Below the pieces are notes generated by a model. The model was not told the origin of the DNA. It did no database searches and saw only the letters and a list, made by a program, of their open reading frames with translations. The translations under genes were made by a program, and so were the position numbers. Shown here piece by piece: positions 1 through 8,787 of a stretch of DNA of 64,000 bases (positions within the stretch are counted from its first letter, which is position 1; every line of letters begins with the position of its first letter). The stretch comes from JABCYV01 sp963729325 (GTDB taxonomy: Bacteria; Acidobacteriota; Terriglobia; Terriglobales; Acidobacteriaceae): the NCBI GenBank assembly GCA_963729325.1, contig CAVSNS010000006.1, positions 1 to 64,000 on the forward strand, given 5' to 3'.

Positions 1-34
1 GGGTGCTATACGGACTTTGGCTGTATACATAGCT

Positions 35-910
35 ATGACCTTCCTGCGCCGCGTCGTAATGCTCTCTCGCAGCCGCAAGTTTGGCCGGTATCCAGAGGCC
101 AGATGGGCGAATTGCGCCTTTGGGACGATTCAAGCGTCCATCGCTTTGCTAGTGCTGTTGTCGCTGGTGCATCCATCGCGGGCCTTCGCGGCGAATCCTG
201 ACCTGGAGACTGTGCTGACTGGCTCGCGCCAGCGTATTGAGAAATTGGACTACCGCGTGACCGGGCGACTCACGCGGGTGGAAGGCAATGGCAAGCGCAC
301 GAGCTACAAGTTTGTCGCCAAGGCTCACTGGTTTCCCGATGGTCTGCGTCTGCTATGCGAGATCTCGGGGCCTGGCTCAGAGAAGACGAGCCTTCTTCTG
401 CATATGAGCGTGAGTGGGCACGTGACCATCGAGGCGGTACTTCCTGGCGAGAAGGCCGCTAGCGTGTTGCCATTCGAACGTTGGAACGACCCACTCGTGG
501 GAACAGACTTCTCCTATGAAGACATGGTAGAGAGCCAGTTCTTCTGGAAGAATCAGGAACTCCTGGCACCGGAGAAATACGGCGCACGGGATTGCTTTGT
601 CCTTAAGAGCATGCCCGGCTCTCAGGACCGGACTTACTATGATTCGGTAACATCGTGGATTGACCGCGGCATTTTGTACCCTGTGCATGTGGTGAAGACG
701 CTTCGCGGGACGGGACAGCAGAAGGAATTCATTTACTATGGGCTGCGGCAGGTCGGCGGCGCTTGGTCTGCGACGCAAGTGGAGGCAAAGCTGCAGGGCA
801 AGCCCGGCTCCTCGATTCTTGTAATCGAAGGGGGCTCGGGAAAGGCAAATCTTGGACGCAAGGACTTTGATATCAGCCAGTCCAGCGCTCAAGGAGAGAA
901 AGTGAAATAA
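35..910 (+). CDS. Outer-membrane lipoprotein-sorting family protein (LolA-like, TP_0789 type)
   Basis: Secreted or periplasmic protein. A hydrophobic signal segment at about residues 31-46 of this reading ends in an AFA-A cleavage site. The body looks like the LolA/LolB-fold lipoprotein-sorting family (COG2834): an early LDYRVTGRL strand, a conserved LVGTDFSYEDM motif, and alternating strands to the end. Proteins of this subtype often sit next to MMPL/RND exporters and are thought to handle lipids or lipoproteins in the periplasm. Here an MMPL exporter lies immediately downstream, convergent, about 70 bp away. The start is uncertain: a TTG at 17, ATG at 35 and ATG at 59 share the frame, no clear ribosome-binding site is visible, and the gene lies at the window edge. 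The family call is from motif recognition only. Confidence 0.7.
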   Translation: MTFLRRVVMLSRSRKFGRYPEARWANCAFGTIQASIALLVLLSLVHPSRAFAANPDLETVLTGSRQRIEKLDYRVTGRLTRVEGNGKRTSYKFVAKAHWFPDGLRLLCEISGPGSEKTSLLLHMSVSGHVTIEAVLPGEKAASVLPFERWNDPLVGTDFSYEDMVESQFFWKNQELLAPEKYGARDCFVLKSMPGSQDRTYYDSVTSWIDRGILYPVHVVKTLRGTGQQKEFIYYGLRQVGGAWSATQVEAKLQGKPGSSILVIEGGSGKANLGRKDFDISQSSAQGEKVK

Positions 911-977
911 ATCGAATCGCTTAATTAGGCTGTTGCGAGGCCCTGTGCTGTCACTGGAGCATCCACGGTGTTCGCCG

Positions 978-3320
978 TCATGGGATAAGCTCCTTTTCAG
1001 ACGTTGCCGGGGCCCCATATAAGCCAAAGGGCCACCAATTCCAGTCGCCGGCAAGTTGCAATAGTGCCGGCCCGACAACCATCCGCACCACTGTAGCATC
1101 AATGAACACCGCCACGGCGAGCGTAAAGCCCAGCATTTGGACGACCAGAAAGCTTCCCACGGTGAATGCGGTGAAGACGGCAATCATAATTGCCGCGGCG
1201 CTCGTGATGAGCCCGGCCGTCCGCGCCAGGCCCTCGATCACCGCTGATCTCTCGGATAGACCGCGCCGCCGTTCTTCGAGGACTCGGGCGACCAGGAAGA
1301 CCTCATAGTCCATGCTCAATCCGAAGACGATGGCAAACGAGAGAATCGGCACGATCGGGTATACGGTGCCGGTCGGTCCGTCGAGCCCAAAGAGTTTGCT
1401 ACCGTGGCCTTCCTGAAAAACGACAACTAACGCACCGAATGAAGCGCCAACGGAGAGCAGATTGAGCAGAATTGCTTTGACAGCCGCAAATAAAGAACGT
1501 AACCCGATCAGGAGCGCCAGCAAGCTCCCCAATACGACGCCAAGGACCACCCTCGGCAACCGCTCTTTTACTACCGAGTCATAATCTGCGTCGAGTGCGG
1601 GAACGCCGCCGACGCGCAGCACAGCGCCGGGCACGCCGGTTATCGCCGCGACATCGGAGGAACGCACCTCTCGTACCCATCGTATCTGTTCGTTGGGCGA
1701 AAGAGTGGCGGTGGGCAGCAACTCAATCAAGGTAGCTTGGCCATCGCTGCGAAGAAAACTCTTGCGGATTGACTCGGGCACATCGTCGACAGCATCCGCA
1801 GTGTCAGACATTCCCGTGAGGGTCGGAAGAGATAAGACCTCTTGCGCTCTAGGATCGCTCTGGAAGCGCTTCGTCAAGCGACTGACGGCAAGCCAGCCAG
1901 CCGGCGAGAGCGGCGGAGACTGCGGCGGCAACTCCAGGACCACTCGGAGGGACTGCACAATACCCGACCGCCCCATGCCTTGAAGCGTGTGCAGTGCTTG
2001 CACCGACTCGGCTGCGGCCGGGAGCGAGTCATGGTCAGGAATCCCGGGAGAGATTCTCCGTGCCTGGAATGCAAGGATCAGTAGCGGAATCCCGGCGACA
2101 AGCAGAGCTGTCCAGGGCCGGCGGGTTATGATGCTGCCCCACCGCACCCACCGCTCACTCGCCGCGCATAGGCTGTCCCGCGTTTTGAATCGTCTGGCTG
2201 GAAGACGCACTCTGGCGGCATTGATGCGATGCCCTAGCAGACCAAGCACCCAAGGCAGAATGAATGTACACAGCATGACACTCAAAACGGTTACCAGCAG
2301 GCCAGCTATCCCGATGGAGCGCAGTTCGCTGATGGGCACAGTCAGCAGCGCTGAAAATCCGATTGCAACTGTCGTGGCCGAGATTATCAGCGTCCGCCCC
2401 GCTTGCCCGGCAGCAATATCGGCAGCGTGGCCGGGATCATATCCCTCGGCCAATGCTTCGCGAAACCGGCTCACCATCAGCAATGCATAGTCGATGCCCA
2501 AGCCAAGGCCGAGCATCGTCGCCAGATTCTGCACCAGAATCGACAGATGCAGATAATGCGCGAGTAGCGCAGCCGCACCCATCGCCATCGAGATTGAGAG
2601 TACTCCAACTCCCAGCGGCAATAGCGCGGCCACAAGACTGCCGAAAGCCAGCAACAGCAGCAAGAGAGTTACCGGCATCGCTCGTTCCTCGGCATGGTTG
2701 ACGTCATCTGCACTGACCTTGCGAAGATCGAAGTTCAGTGGCGTTTCACCCGTAATCTCCAGTTTGATATTGGGGTATTGCGACCTAAGCTGACCTTCCA
2801 TCCAGTCTGCTCTTGCCCTCAGTTTGGGGACCAACGCCTCGACAGTTTCATCGTGCGGGTCCAACCCGACGATGATCAAGGCCCCGCCATTGTTCCCAGT
2901 GAACAGAGGATCTGGCCAATCCAGACTCGAGACGGCACCCGACACTCCTGGCACACTACGCAATGAACTGGTTAAGAAGCCCAATGCATCTGCGCCTTTT
3001 GCTGAATCCGGATCGGGAATACCGCTGATCACCAGAACCAGGCGGTGGGCGTACGGAGACTGGAAACGCTGCGCCAGTTCCAGGTCAACTTTTTCGGATT
3101 CTCCGCCCTTGATGTGAACAGCTGTCTCCAGGCGACGTTCGACTTTGTAGGAAAAGGGCAGCAGCGCAAGCGCCATGACAAACCCCGACATCGCCAACCA
3201 GAATCGGCGGCGAGCGGCATCATGGCCAGTCTTCAAGCTTGGCATTACCATGGAAGATCCACGTCGTTTCCTGGTTCGTCTGAGAGCAATGAAACGACTT
3301 CGGTGATCGGGCACATCCAT
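978..3320 (-). CDS. MMPL/RND-superfamily transporter
   Basis: Inner-membrane exporter of about 780 residues with the two-fold MMPL layout. It has an N-terminal transmembrane helix, a large periplasmic loop, a block of five to six helices with the motif GLGLGIDYALLMVSRFRE, a second loop, and a second block with FGLSMDYEVFLVARV. The two Asp-Tyr pairs are the expected proton-relay positions of MmpL-type proteins. The substrate cannot be told from sequence; lipids, hopanoids or siderophores are usual for the family. The neighbouring LolA-like protein on the opposite strand may be a periplasmic partner. Met24 or Met26 (MVMPSLK) could also be the start; the first Met has no good Shine-Dalgarno sequence. 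Confidence 0.85.
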   Translation of the reverse strand: MDVPDHRSRFIALRRTRKRRGSSMVMPSLKTGHDAARRRFWLAMSGFVMALALLPFSYKVERRLETAVHIKGGESEKVDLELAQRFQSPYAHRLVLVISGIPDPDSAKGADALGFLTSSLRSVPGVSGAVSSLDWPDPLFTGNNGGALIIVGLDPHDETVEALVPKLRARADWMEGQLRSQYPNIKLEITGETPLNFDLRKVSADDVNHAEERAMPVTLLLLLLAFGSLVAALLPLGVGVLSISMAMGAAALLAHYLHLSILVQNLATMLGLGLGIDYALLMVSRFREALAEGYDPGHAADIAAGQAGRTLIISATTVAIGFSALLTVPISELRSIGIAGLLVTVLSVMLCTFILPWVLGLLGHRINAARVRLPARRFKTRDSLCAASERWVRWGSIITRRPWTALLVAGIPLLILAFQARRISPGIPDHDSLPAAAESVQALHTLQGMGRSGIVQSLRVVLELPPQSPPLSPAGWLAVSRLTKRFQSDPRAQEVLSLPTLTGMSDTADAVDDVPESIRKSFLRSDGQATLIELLPTATLSPNEQIRWVREVRSSDVAAITGVPGAVLRVGGVPALDADYDSVVKERLPRVVLGVVLGSLLALLIGLRSLFAAVKAILLNLLSVGASFGALVVVFQEGHGSKLFGLDGPTGTVYPIVPILSFAIVFGLSMDYEVFLVARVLEERRRGLSERSAVIEGLARTAGLITSAAAIMIAVFTAFTVGSFLVVQMLGFTLAVAVFIDATVVRMVVGPALLQLAGDWNWWPFGLYGAPATSEKELIP

Positions 3321-4439
3321 GATATAGGGTCAAACTGGATATTCATTGGGGTTCGGCCTTGAGCTTAGTTAACGATAGATAGATGTGGGGAACTGCCCGT
3401 TAAGCCCTTGTCAATCGAGGGACGTGGCTGACGAAGACTTCGCTGTATGATTACCCGCCAATCACTCATCAAGGAACGAATTAGGAAGCTCAAAGAGGAT
3501 TAGTAATGGGAAACGCCCTAGTATTGACCGAACCGCTCAACTCCCCCGATCGTCGGCAGGCCGGAAACTATCCCAGCACTTGCGTTTTTCGATGAGGACA
3601 TTCCTTCACACTAGTGAGTGTCGGGTGTCAACTCTGGTGTCAGTTCGTTTTGAGATTCCCTGCGTCTTGCTGCATCTTGCTGCACTGGCTTGATGGCTAA
3701 CGCTTCGTGTTTGCAAGACAATGCAGCTCGATGCGCTCAGGTGCGCCGCCGGTGGATAAGATTAAGAGTCAGTCGCTCTACCATGAGCCGAAGCTCCTCA
3801 GTTGCACACCGTTCAGGGCGGAAAGTTACTGACATCAATCATCGAGTTGTCTATAACCATCCTCCCAGAAGAATCTTCGACATATTGTACTATCGCTATG
3901 GTGAACGGGGGACCACCAGCGAAGACCACGGATACACGAGCCGACCCTGATCTTTTCATCAGAGTGTAGGTCGCCAGTTCATGTGCCTTGGTTCCACGCT
4001 CGGCGCACTTCGGGCAGTGCGGTTTTTAGCAGGCTCCGAAGGGGGTATGGAGTTACCTGCTCTGGGGCAGTGCTCATGGTCGATCTGTCATTCCCACGCT
4101 GTTCTGAGGAGGAGGCGTTCGCCCAGTGAGTTGCCCTCTCATTCTCCTGGAGCATGGCTGTCCGCGAGTCCTGTGTAAGTCGGCGCCAAGTTAAATCCGC
4201 TTTTCCTGAAATATTTTCAGTAGCCGACCCCGTTTTTCGTTCAAAAATGATTTTGTTCTGTTTTCGGAACAACCACCCGAATCCCCGGCAAAATCTGGCA
4301 TTGACATAAATGACGTCACTGGTTCGATGATACGACTTGATTAACCAACATCAGGATCAAACTCCAACCTCGCGCTCGACCAGTTGCTCTCGCCGGGTAT
4401 TGGGGGCGCCTGCGGGGCAAAGGCAACGAGGCGTACGAT
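3321..4439. other. 1.1 kb without convincing protein genes
   Basis: The short open frames here on either strand (for example 3690-3950 plus, 3979-4272 minus) have no start context, no recognisable composition and no homology that I can see. The only structured piece is the tRNA-like remnant at 3760-3798, listed separately. This stretch precedes a set of small orphan genes and may be decayed mobile or accessory DNA. Confidence 0.5.
3760..3798 (-). other. tRNA-Lys(CUU)-like 5' half, degenerate remnant
   Basis: Read on the minus strand, this stretch resembles the first half of a tRNA. A D-arm-like GCTC-ATGGTA-GAGC is followed by an anticodon arm in which ACTGA leads into a CTCTTAA loop with anticodon CTT (Lys). 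The 3' side of the anticodon stem reads TCTTA instead of TCAGT. No variable loop, T-arm or acceptor 3' strand follows, and the D-loop is two bases short. It is therefore a remnant and not a working gene. It may mark an old integration or deletion end point. Confidence 0.4.
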
Positions 4440-4445
4440 GTGGGC

Positions 4446-4619
4446 ATGAGCAGAATACATCCAGAATGTCCCTACTTAGGCCTTTCTGATCGCTGGATGG
4501 CTGCCGACGTCCTCGTTCGACAAGAGCCAGATGAGGAAGAAGACCAAGAGGAAGACGAAGGCGACGGCAAAGAAGATGACGAGGATGACGACAAAGAGGA
4601 CGACGGCTACTCGGAGTGA
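4446..4619 (+). CDS. Small highly acidic protein (57 aa)
   Basis: A 57-residue open frame. It begins with a compact segment (HPECPYLGLSDRW, then MAADVLVRQEP) and continues into an almost uninterrupted run of Asp and Glu, ending DDGYSE. The N-terminal part looks like a folded or conserved element, so I take this as a real gene and not a random acidic frame. An in-frame GTG at 4440 has GAGG about eight bases upstream and could be the true start. Function is unknown. Acidic tails of this kind can bind basic proteins or cations, but nothing in the context decides this. I have the impression that similar small proteins occur in other Acidobacteriota; this needs a search. Confidence 0.5.
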   Translation: MSRIHPECPYLGLSDRWMAADVLVRQEPDEEEDQEEDEGDGKEDDEDDDKEDDGYSE

Positions 4620-4751
4620 GCGTTCCCGTACTTATTCCAGTGGGTGAGGGATGAAGCGTTAACATTTCATCAAGGTAGTCGAGGAGACACTCGACTCGCT
4701 CCCACAAGAGTTTCACAGTCGCATTCGTAACGTTGCTGTTCTGGTAAAGGA

Positions 4752-5138
4752 ATGCCGCCGAATCAGCCATCACCGCAGTCGGGAGAGCAGAGGCGGCTGC
4801 TTTCAATCGCAACTATGCCGAGCGCAATCCGTAAATCATCTGCATCTGTACCACCCGCGAAATACGTCGACCCTGAATTGCGACGATTACAGAAAGAACT
4901 TATACAACTGCGGGGATCGCTGCACCTATGGAAGATCGGCAGCGCGCAGGGGCTCAATATTCATCGGCAACTGGTGGATAAAGGCAGCGAAATACGCACC
5001 CTTATACAATGGTCTCCTTTCGGACTCCAGGACATAAGCCGACTCGCTGCGGTGATTGCCGCGCCGTTTGTTCCGCTCAGCCTGACAATCTTTTCGCTGG
5101 AAGAGTTAGTGATGCGCCTGATAAAGCTTATTTTCTAA
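4752..5138 (+). CDS. Hypothetical protein with C-terminal hydrophobic segment
   Basis: Up to 128 residues. The N-terminal 25 or so residues are low-complexity; a second Met at position 22 (4815) may be the true start. The middle is a charged helix (DPELRRLQKELIQLRG). The C-terminal 35 residues are hydrophobic (about AAVIAAPFVPLSLTIFSLEE) and end with basic residues, as in small membrane-associated proteins. No good Shine-Dalgarno sequence is visible for either start. It lies between the acidic small protein and the DUF481 gene on the same strand. I do not recognise a family. Confidence 0.4.
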   Translation: MPPNQPSPQSGEQRRLLSIATMPSAIRKSSASVPPAKYVDPELRRLQKELIQLRGSLHLWKIGSAQGLNIHRQLVDKGSEIRTLIQWSPFGLQDISRLAAVIAAPFVPLSLTIFSLEELVMRLIKLIF

Positions 5139-5297
5139 GAACATTTCTAACAAATTATGGTCGCGAAGCATTCAAGCCGTCCGAGTTTATTTCCGGACCT
5201 GTAGATCGCGCTGAGATTGCAGACGGAATGTTATCGCTCAGGAATATGGCCCTGTCACGAGTACACTGCCGGGAACATTTCAGAGATCGGGGGCACC

Positions 5298-6362
5298 TTG
5301 CGTAACGTACGAGCGCTATTTCCTTTGCTCTTGGCCTTCACCTGCCCGATGTTGTTTGGCGATCAAGTTTCCTTCAAAAACGGCGATCGGCTGACGGGTT
5401 CGATCGTGAAGTCCGACAGCGAGGGCGTCGTGGTCAAGACCGAGATTGCGGGCGTGCTGACCGTGCAATGGCCGCAGATCCAGGAGCTTCGTTCGGACCA
5501 GCGACTGTACGTCGGCTTGGCCGACGGCAAGACCCTGGTGGGCAAAGTGATTAGCAGAGAAGGAAGGGTCGAAATACATACTGAAACGAACGCGACCGTG
5601 GTCGCTCCAGCCGAAAGTGTCGTCGTGCTGCGCAACGACACAGAACAGTTGGCCTACGAGAAGTCACAGCATCCATCGCTTCTGCAGGGATGGGAGGGCA
5701 GTTTGGACGTGGGCTTCACTCTAACGCGCGGTAACAGCGACACCAAGAATATTGAAGTTGGGTTCCGCGGTGTCCGCCAAACCGACCACGACAAGCTCAC
5801 TCTATACGCCCAGACGATTTACTCGACCGACGATCTTTCCACAGCCCAACCACACACTACGGCGAATGAGAACAAGGGAGGCGCGCGCTTTGACCGCAAC
5901 TTAACGTCGCGGTTCTTTGTCTTCGCCAATACCGATTTCATGACCGATGCCCTGCAAGATCTGAACCTGCGCTCCGTCTTCGGCGGGGGCGTCGGCTATC
6001 ATCTCATCAAAAGAGAGAGGACCACGCTTGACCTTTTTGGCGGCGCCAACTTTACGCGCGAAAACTATGTTGAGCTCAAGCGCAACCTTGCGGCGGGGCA
6101 GTACGGAGAGGAATTCACGAAAAAGGTAGGGGAATCTACCGAGCTCACCCAAAATCTCACTTTTTTCCCGGACCTGTCGGAAAAAGGCAGTTCTGGGATC
6201 AACTACCGCACCGATTTCAGCTTTGGGATGGTCACACGAATTAACCGATGGCTCGGCTGGAAAAACAATATGACTGATACGTATGTAACGAATCCACCCA
6301 TCGGAAAGAAGCAAAACGAGTTCGCGTTTACCTCAGGTTTGAATTTAGCGTTCTTGCATTGA
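5298..6362 (+). CDS. DUF481 family outer-membrane protein (YdiY-like)
   Basis: The open frame runs from 5217, but TTG 5298 is the likely start: it follows GGGGG at a good distance and makes the product begin with a clear signal peptide (about RNVRALFPLLLAF to CPMLFG). The mature part first has a small beta-rich domain of about 110 residues (QVSFKNGDRLTGSIV). It then has the DUF481 beta-barrel repertoire with alternating aromatic strands (GWEGSLDVGFTLTRGNSDT; RFFVFANTDFMTDALQDL) and a C-terminal strand ending NLAFLH. The family includes E. coli YdiY, described as salt-induced; the actual function is unknown. No operon partner is obvious. Confidence 0.8.
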   Translation: MRNVRALFPLLLAFTCPMLFGDQVSFKNGDRLTGSIVKSDSEGVVVKTEIAGVLTVQWPQIQELRSDQRLYVGLADGKTLVGKVISREGRVEIHTETNATVVAPAESVVVLRNDTEQLAYEKSQHPSLLQGWEGSLDVGFTLTRGNSDTKNIEVGFRGVRQTDHDKLTLYAQTIYSTDDLSTAQPHTTANENKGGARFDRNLTSRFFVFANTDFMTDALQDLNLRSVFGGGVGYHLIKRERTTLDLFGGANFTRENYVELKRNLAAGQYGEEFTKKVGESTELTQNLTFFPDLSEKGSSGINYRTDFSFGMVTRINRWLGWKNNMTDTYVTNPPIGKKQNEFAFTSGLNLAFLH

Positions 6363-6484
6363 TCGCGACCAAGAGGTGTCCTTTTACGACTGCGGCAAGA
6401 AATCCGCTGTGACCAGCATTTACGGCACTTATACTTCCGCGCGCCGCGGAGCGACGTAAAAAATTGAAGATACGCCCTCGGTGC

Positions 6485-6666
6485 TTCAGGGAGTGCAGCT
6501 CCCCTGATAATTCCCTGTTCGCCGGTGCAGCATCACTCAAATCTTTTGGTCCCAGCAACGAAAACCCTACAGAACGAGCTGTTAGCGAAAAAGTGCGCCG
6601 TGAAAGGCGCTGGACTTCAGCGGGTGCAATTCCCGCCCGGGAACTTGTTCGCTCCACCCGGTAGCA
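6485..6666 (+). repeat. Pair of imperfect direct repeats with small hairpins upstream of the integrase
   Basis: Two about 50-bp segments, 6485-6533 and 6616-6666, share the order TTCAG, a hairpin of type GSGGG-TGCARYT-CCC, a GTTCGC block and a terminal GCA. In the second copy the hairpin is GCGGG TGCAATT CCCGC at 6620-6636: a 5-bp stem with a 7-base loop, like a tRNA T-arm. The spacing is 131 bp. They lie just upstream of a tyrosine recombinase, so they could be recombination or arm sites, or remnants of a structured RNA. This is visual alignment only. Confidence 0.4.
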
Positions 6667-6708
6667 ATCGAAGCGGCAGCGGAGGCAACGAAGCTGTCGA
6701 AGCTTTCG

Positions 6709-7683
6709 ATGGAAAGTGTCGCTTGGCGACTCCGCGAGGGACGGCAGCCATCTCGAAAGATCGTTGTTCGGGAGTTCATGGATGCCGTGAAGGAGTTCCT
6801 GAATTGGGCCACGATGGAATACAGGGCACACCCGAACAGCTATCGCTGGATCGCCACAAGTATGACCAGCGCTGCGGCGTTCTTTGGCCAGGAACCCGTG
6901 AGCCTGATCGACGAGGGACGAGTGGAGTCTTACAAAGCTTGGCGCATCAACGAGCATGAGATTCGGGACATTACCTTGAGGCACGACCTCCACGCATTAT
7001 CGAAGTTCTTCGGCTACGCGATAAAACAGCGCTGGACGCGGGACAATCCCGTGCGCAGAGTGGATATTCCATCTGATGCCGATGCGGTCCGGATTCATGT
7101 CATAACGCTGGAAGAAGAAAAGCACTATTTTCTCCGCGCCACGAAACACAAGGATCTCTACGATTTGGGGCGGCTAATCTTGAACCAGGGGATGCGACCC
7201 GACGAGGTAACCGGTATTCGCAAGGAAGATGTGGACCTTGAGCGTGGGCAGTTGCACATCCGTAACGGGAAGTCGCCCGCGGCACGTCGGACGCTGGATT
7301 TAATTGCTGAGAGCCGAAAAATTCTTGGGCGGCGAATGCTCGGAAGTTCTCCCTGGGTTTTCGCGTCACATCGAAACCCGGGTCAGCACATTGCGAGGCT
7401 GAATGGGGCCCATGACCGTGTTTGCACGACGGCCTCAAGGGAAGGAGTCACATTGAAATTTGTGCTGTACGACCTCCGGCATACATTTGCTACGCGGCTC
7501 GCTCAGGCTGGCATCGACCTGGCCACGCTCGCGGCGATCCTCGGCCACAGTTCCATAAGGATCGTCCACCGGTACGTCCACCCCACCGCCGAGCACAAGC
7601 GGGCGGCGATGCTCCGCTATGAGGAAACGATGAAGGTGGCAGAAGAGGCCCATGCCGAACCACTTGGCGGAAGGATCAATTGA
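6709..7683 (+). CDS. Tyrosine-type site-specific recombinase (phage integrase family)
   Basis: About 324 residues. The first 110 or so form a SAM-like core-binding domain (EFLNWATMEYRA, followed by HALSKFFGYA). The C-terminal catalytic domain shows the family residues: Arg in NQGMRPDEVTGIR, the H-x-x-R box in YDLRHTFATRL, His in ILGHSSIRIV and the nucleophilic Tyr in HRYVHPT. It should cut and rejoin DNA at an attachment site. ATG 6709 lacks a good ribosome-binding site; ATG 6778 has GGAG five bases upstream and is the alternative. The N-terminal arm-binding domain seen in many integrases seems short or absent. It lies 138 bp from the 3' end of tRNA-Cys, a classic placement. No other element genes remain nearby. 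Confidence 0.85.
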   Translation: MESVAWRLREGRQPSRKIVVREFMDAVKEFLNWATMEYRAHPNSYRWIATSMTSAAAFFGQEPVSLIDEGRVESYKAWRINEHEIRDITLRHDLHALSKFFGYAIKQRWTRDNPVRRVDIPSDADAVRIHVITLEEEKHYFLRATKHKDLYDLGRLILNQGMRPDEVTGIRKEDVDLERGQLHIRNGKSPAARRTLDLIAESRKILGRRMLGSSPWVFASHRNPGQHIARLNGAHDRVCTTASREGVTLKFVLYDLRHTFATRLAQAGIDLATLAAILGHSSIRIVHRYVHPTAEHKRAAMLRYEETMKVAEEAHAEPLGGRIN

Positions 7684-7820
7684 GGCTCGCAATCCTTGTC
7701 CACTTTTTGTCCACCCTGGACTCCCAAAATCCCCCATTTTGGCCTAACGGGACCAAATCAGAGCGAAGCTGCAAGGGAACCTAAATCCAGCGTGTTCAGG
7801 GAAATACAAGAAAAGGTTGG

Positions 7821-7892
7821 AGGCGCGGGTCGGAATCGAACCGACGTATAAAGGTTTTGCAGACCTCTCCCTTACCACTTGGGTACCGCGCC
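7821..7892 (-). tRNA. tRNA-Cys (GCA)
   Basis: On the minus strand the 72-nt sequence folds as a cloverleaf. The acceptor is GGCGCGG / CCGCGCC, the anticodon loop CTGCAAA carries anticodon GCA, and the T-arm is GTCGG TTCGATT CCGAC. The discriminator base is T (7821) and CCA is not encoded. The 3' end faces the integrase gene that ends at 7683, so this tRNA is the likely attachment site of a past or present element. I saw no second copy of the tRNA 3' end in the window. Confidence 0.95.
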
Positions 7893-8070
7893 GTATGGTC
7901 TAAATTAGCGTCATCTGCAAGAAAAGTCCATCCGGCGAGGCAATCCAACCCAAGCGGAAAAGCGCGGCTGCCGCTGAATGCGAATCTGGCGACTGTCTGG
8001 TGGCACGGCCCACAGCGGCACGAAACTGGGGGCGACAACAACTTCAGGCGGGCGAGCCTATCGCGAGTGG

Positions 8071-8787
8071 TCAGCTCGTGGCAGGAACGGAGTCCAAGAG
8101 CCCTTGGTCGAGTGGCAACGCCCACTTCTCCGCCAACCGTGCGATCTCCGGCCTTGGCTGTTTGGCAGAATGTCCGGCCGGCACTAACTCAGAGCGAACT
8201 TCTTGCGGACGCAGCAGCAGCTGGCGGATTCGCAACTTGGCTTTGTGCAGTTGGGACTTCGAATTGCCGACTGAACAACCGAGCATTTCTGCGATTTCCT
8301 GGTGTTCATAGCCCTCGACTTCGTGTAGCAGAAAGATTGTGCGATACCCGCGCGGCAATTCTCTGAGGGCATGAGCCAATGCGACGCGGTCGACGCAGCC
8401 GGCCAAGCGATCGTCCTGGGTTCCATATTCCCGGCGGATATCATGGGCGCCGTTGTCGACCTTGCAGGGCGCGTCAAGCGAAACCTGGCACAGCGACTTC
8501 TTGCGAAAATGCATCAGCACAGTATTGACGGCGATGCGATAGAGCCAGGTGGACAACGCGGAATCTCCGCGGAAGGTGGCCAGCTTACGAAACACCTGCA
8601 TGAACGCGTCCTGGGTGAGATCTTCAGCTTCCGCAGTGTTGTTCGTCATACGCAGACACAAGGAATAGACTCGTGACTTGTGCGCGTGAAATAGAGCGGC
8701 AAAAGCATCCGAATCGCCTTGCTGAGCGCGCTTGATCAAATCGGAATCCAGAGGAATGGTACCGGTGTTAGCAGCGTCGCTGTTCAC
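8071..8787 (-). CDS. ECF-type RNA polymerase sigma factor
   Basis: A 238-residue protein starting at GTG 8787, preceded by AAAGGAG six bases upstream. Sigma region 2 is clear (DAFAALFHAHKSRVY, then AEDLTQDAFMQVFRKL and ALSTWLYRIAVN). Region 4 follows (ELPRGYRTIFLLHEVEGY, then EIAEMLGCSVGNSKSQLHKA). A 40-residue tail after region 4 is longer than in minimal ECF factors. No anti-sigma factor gene sits beside it. It should recruit RNA polymerase to a stress regulon that cannot be named from sequence. Confidence 0.9.
   Translation of the reverse strand: MNSDAANTGTIPLDSDLIKRAQQGDSDAFAALFHAHKSRVYSLCLRMTNNTAEAEDLTQDAFMQVFRKLATFRGDSALSTWLYRIAVNTVLMHFRKKSLCQVSLDAPCKVDNGAHDIRREYGTQDDRLAGCVDRVALAHALRELPRGYRTIFLLHEVEGYEHQEIAEMLGCSVGNSKSQLHKAKLRIRQLLLRPQEVRSELVPAGHSAKQPRPEIARLAEKWALPLDQGLLDSVPATS

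Noticed and set aside
3690..4272. Frames at 3690-3950 (plus) and 3979-4272 (minus)
   Set aside because: Random-looking composition; one overlaps the tRNA-like remnant.
6525..6664. Possible tmRNA or its tag sequence upstream of the integrase
   Set aside because: GCAACGAAAACC and a T-arm-like hairpin are present, but no tag frame with a stop and no matching acceptor stem could be found.
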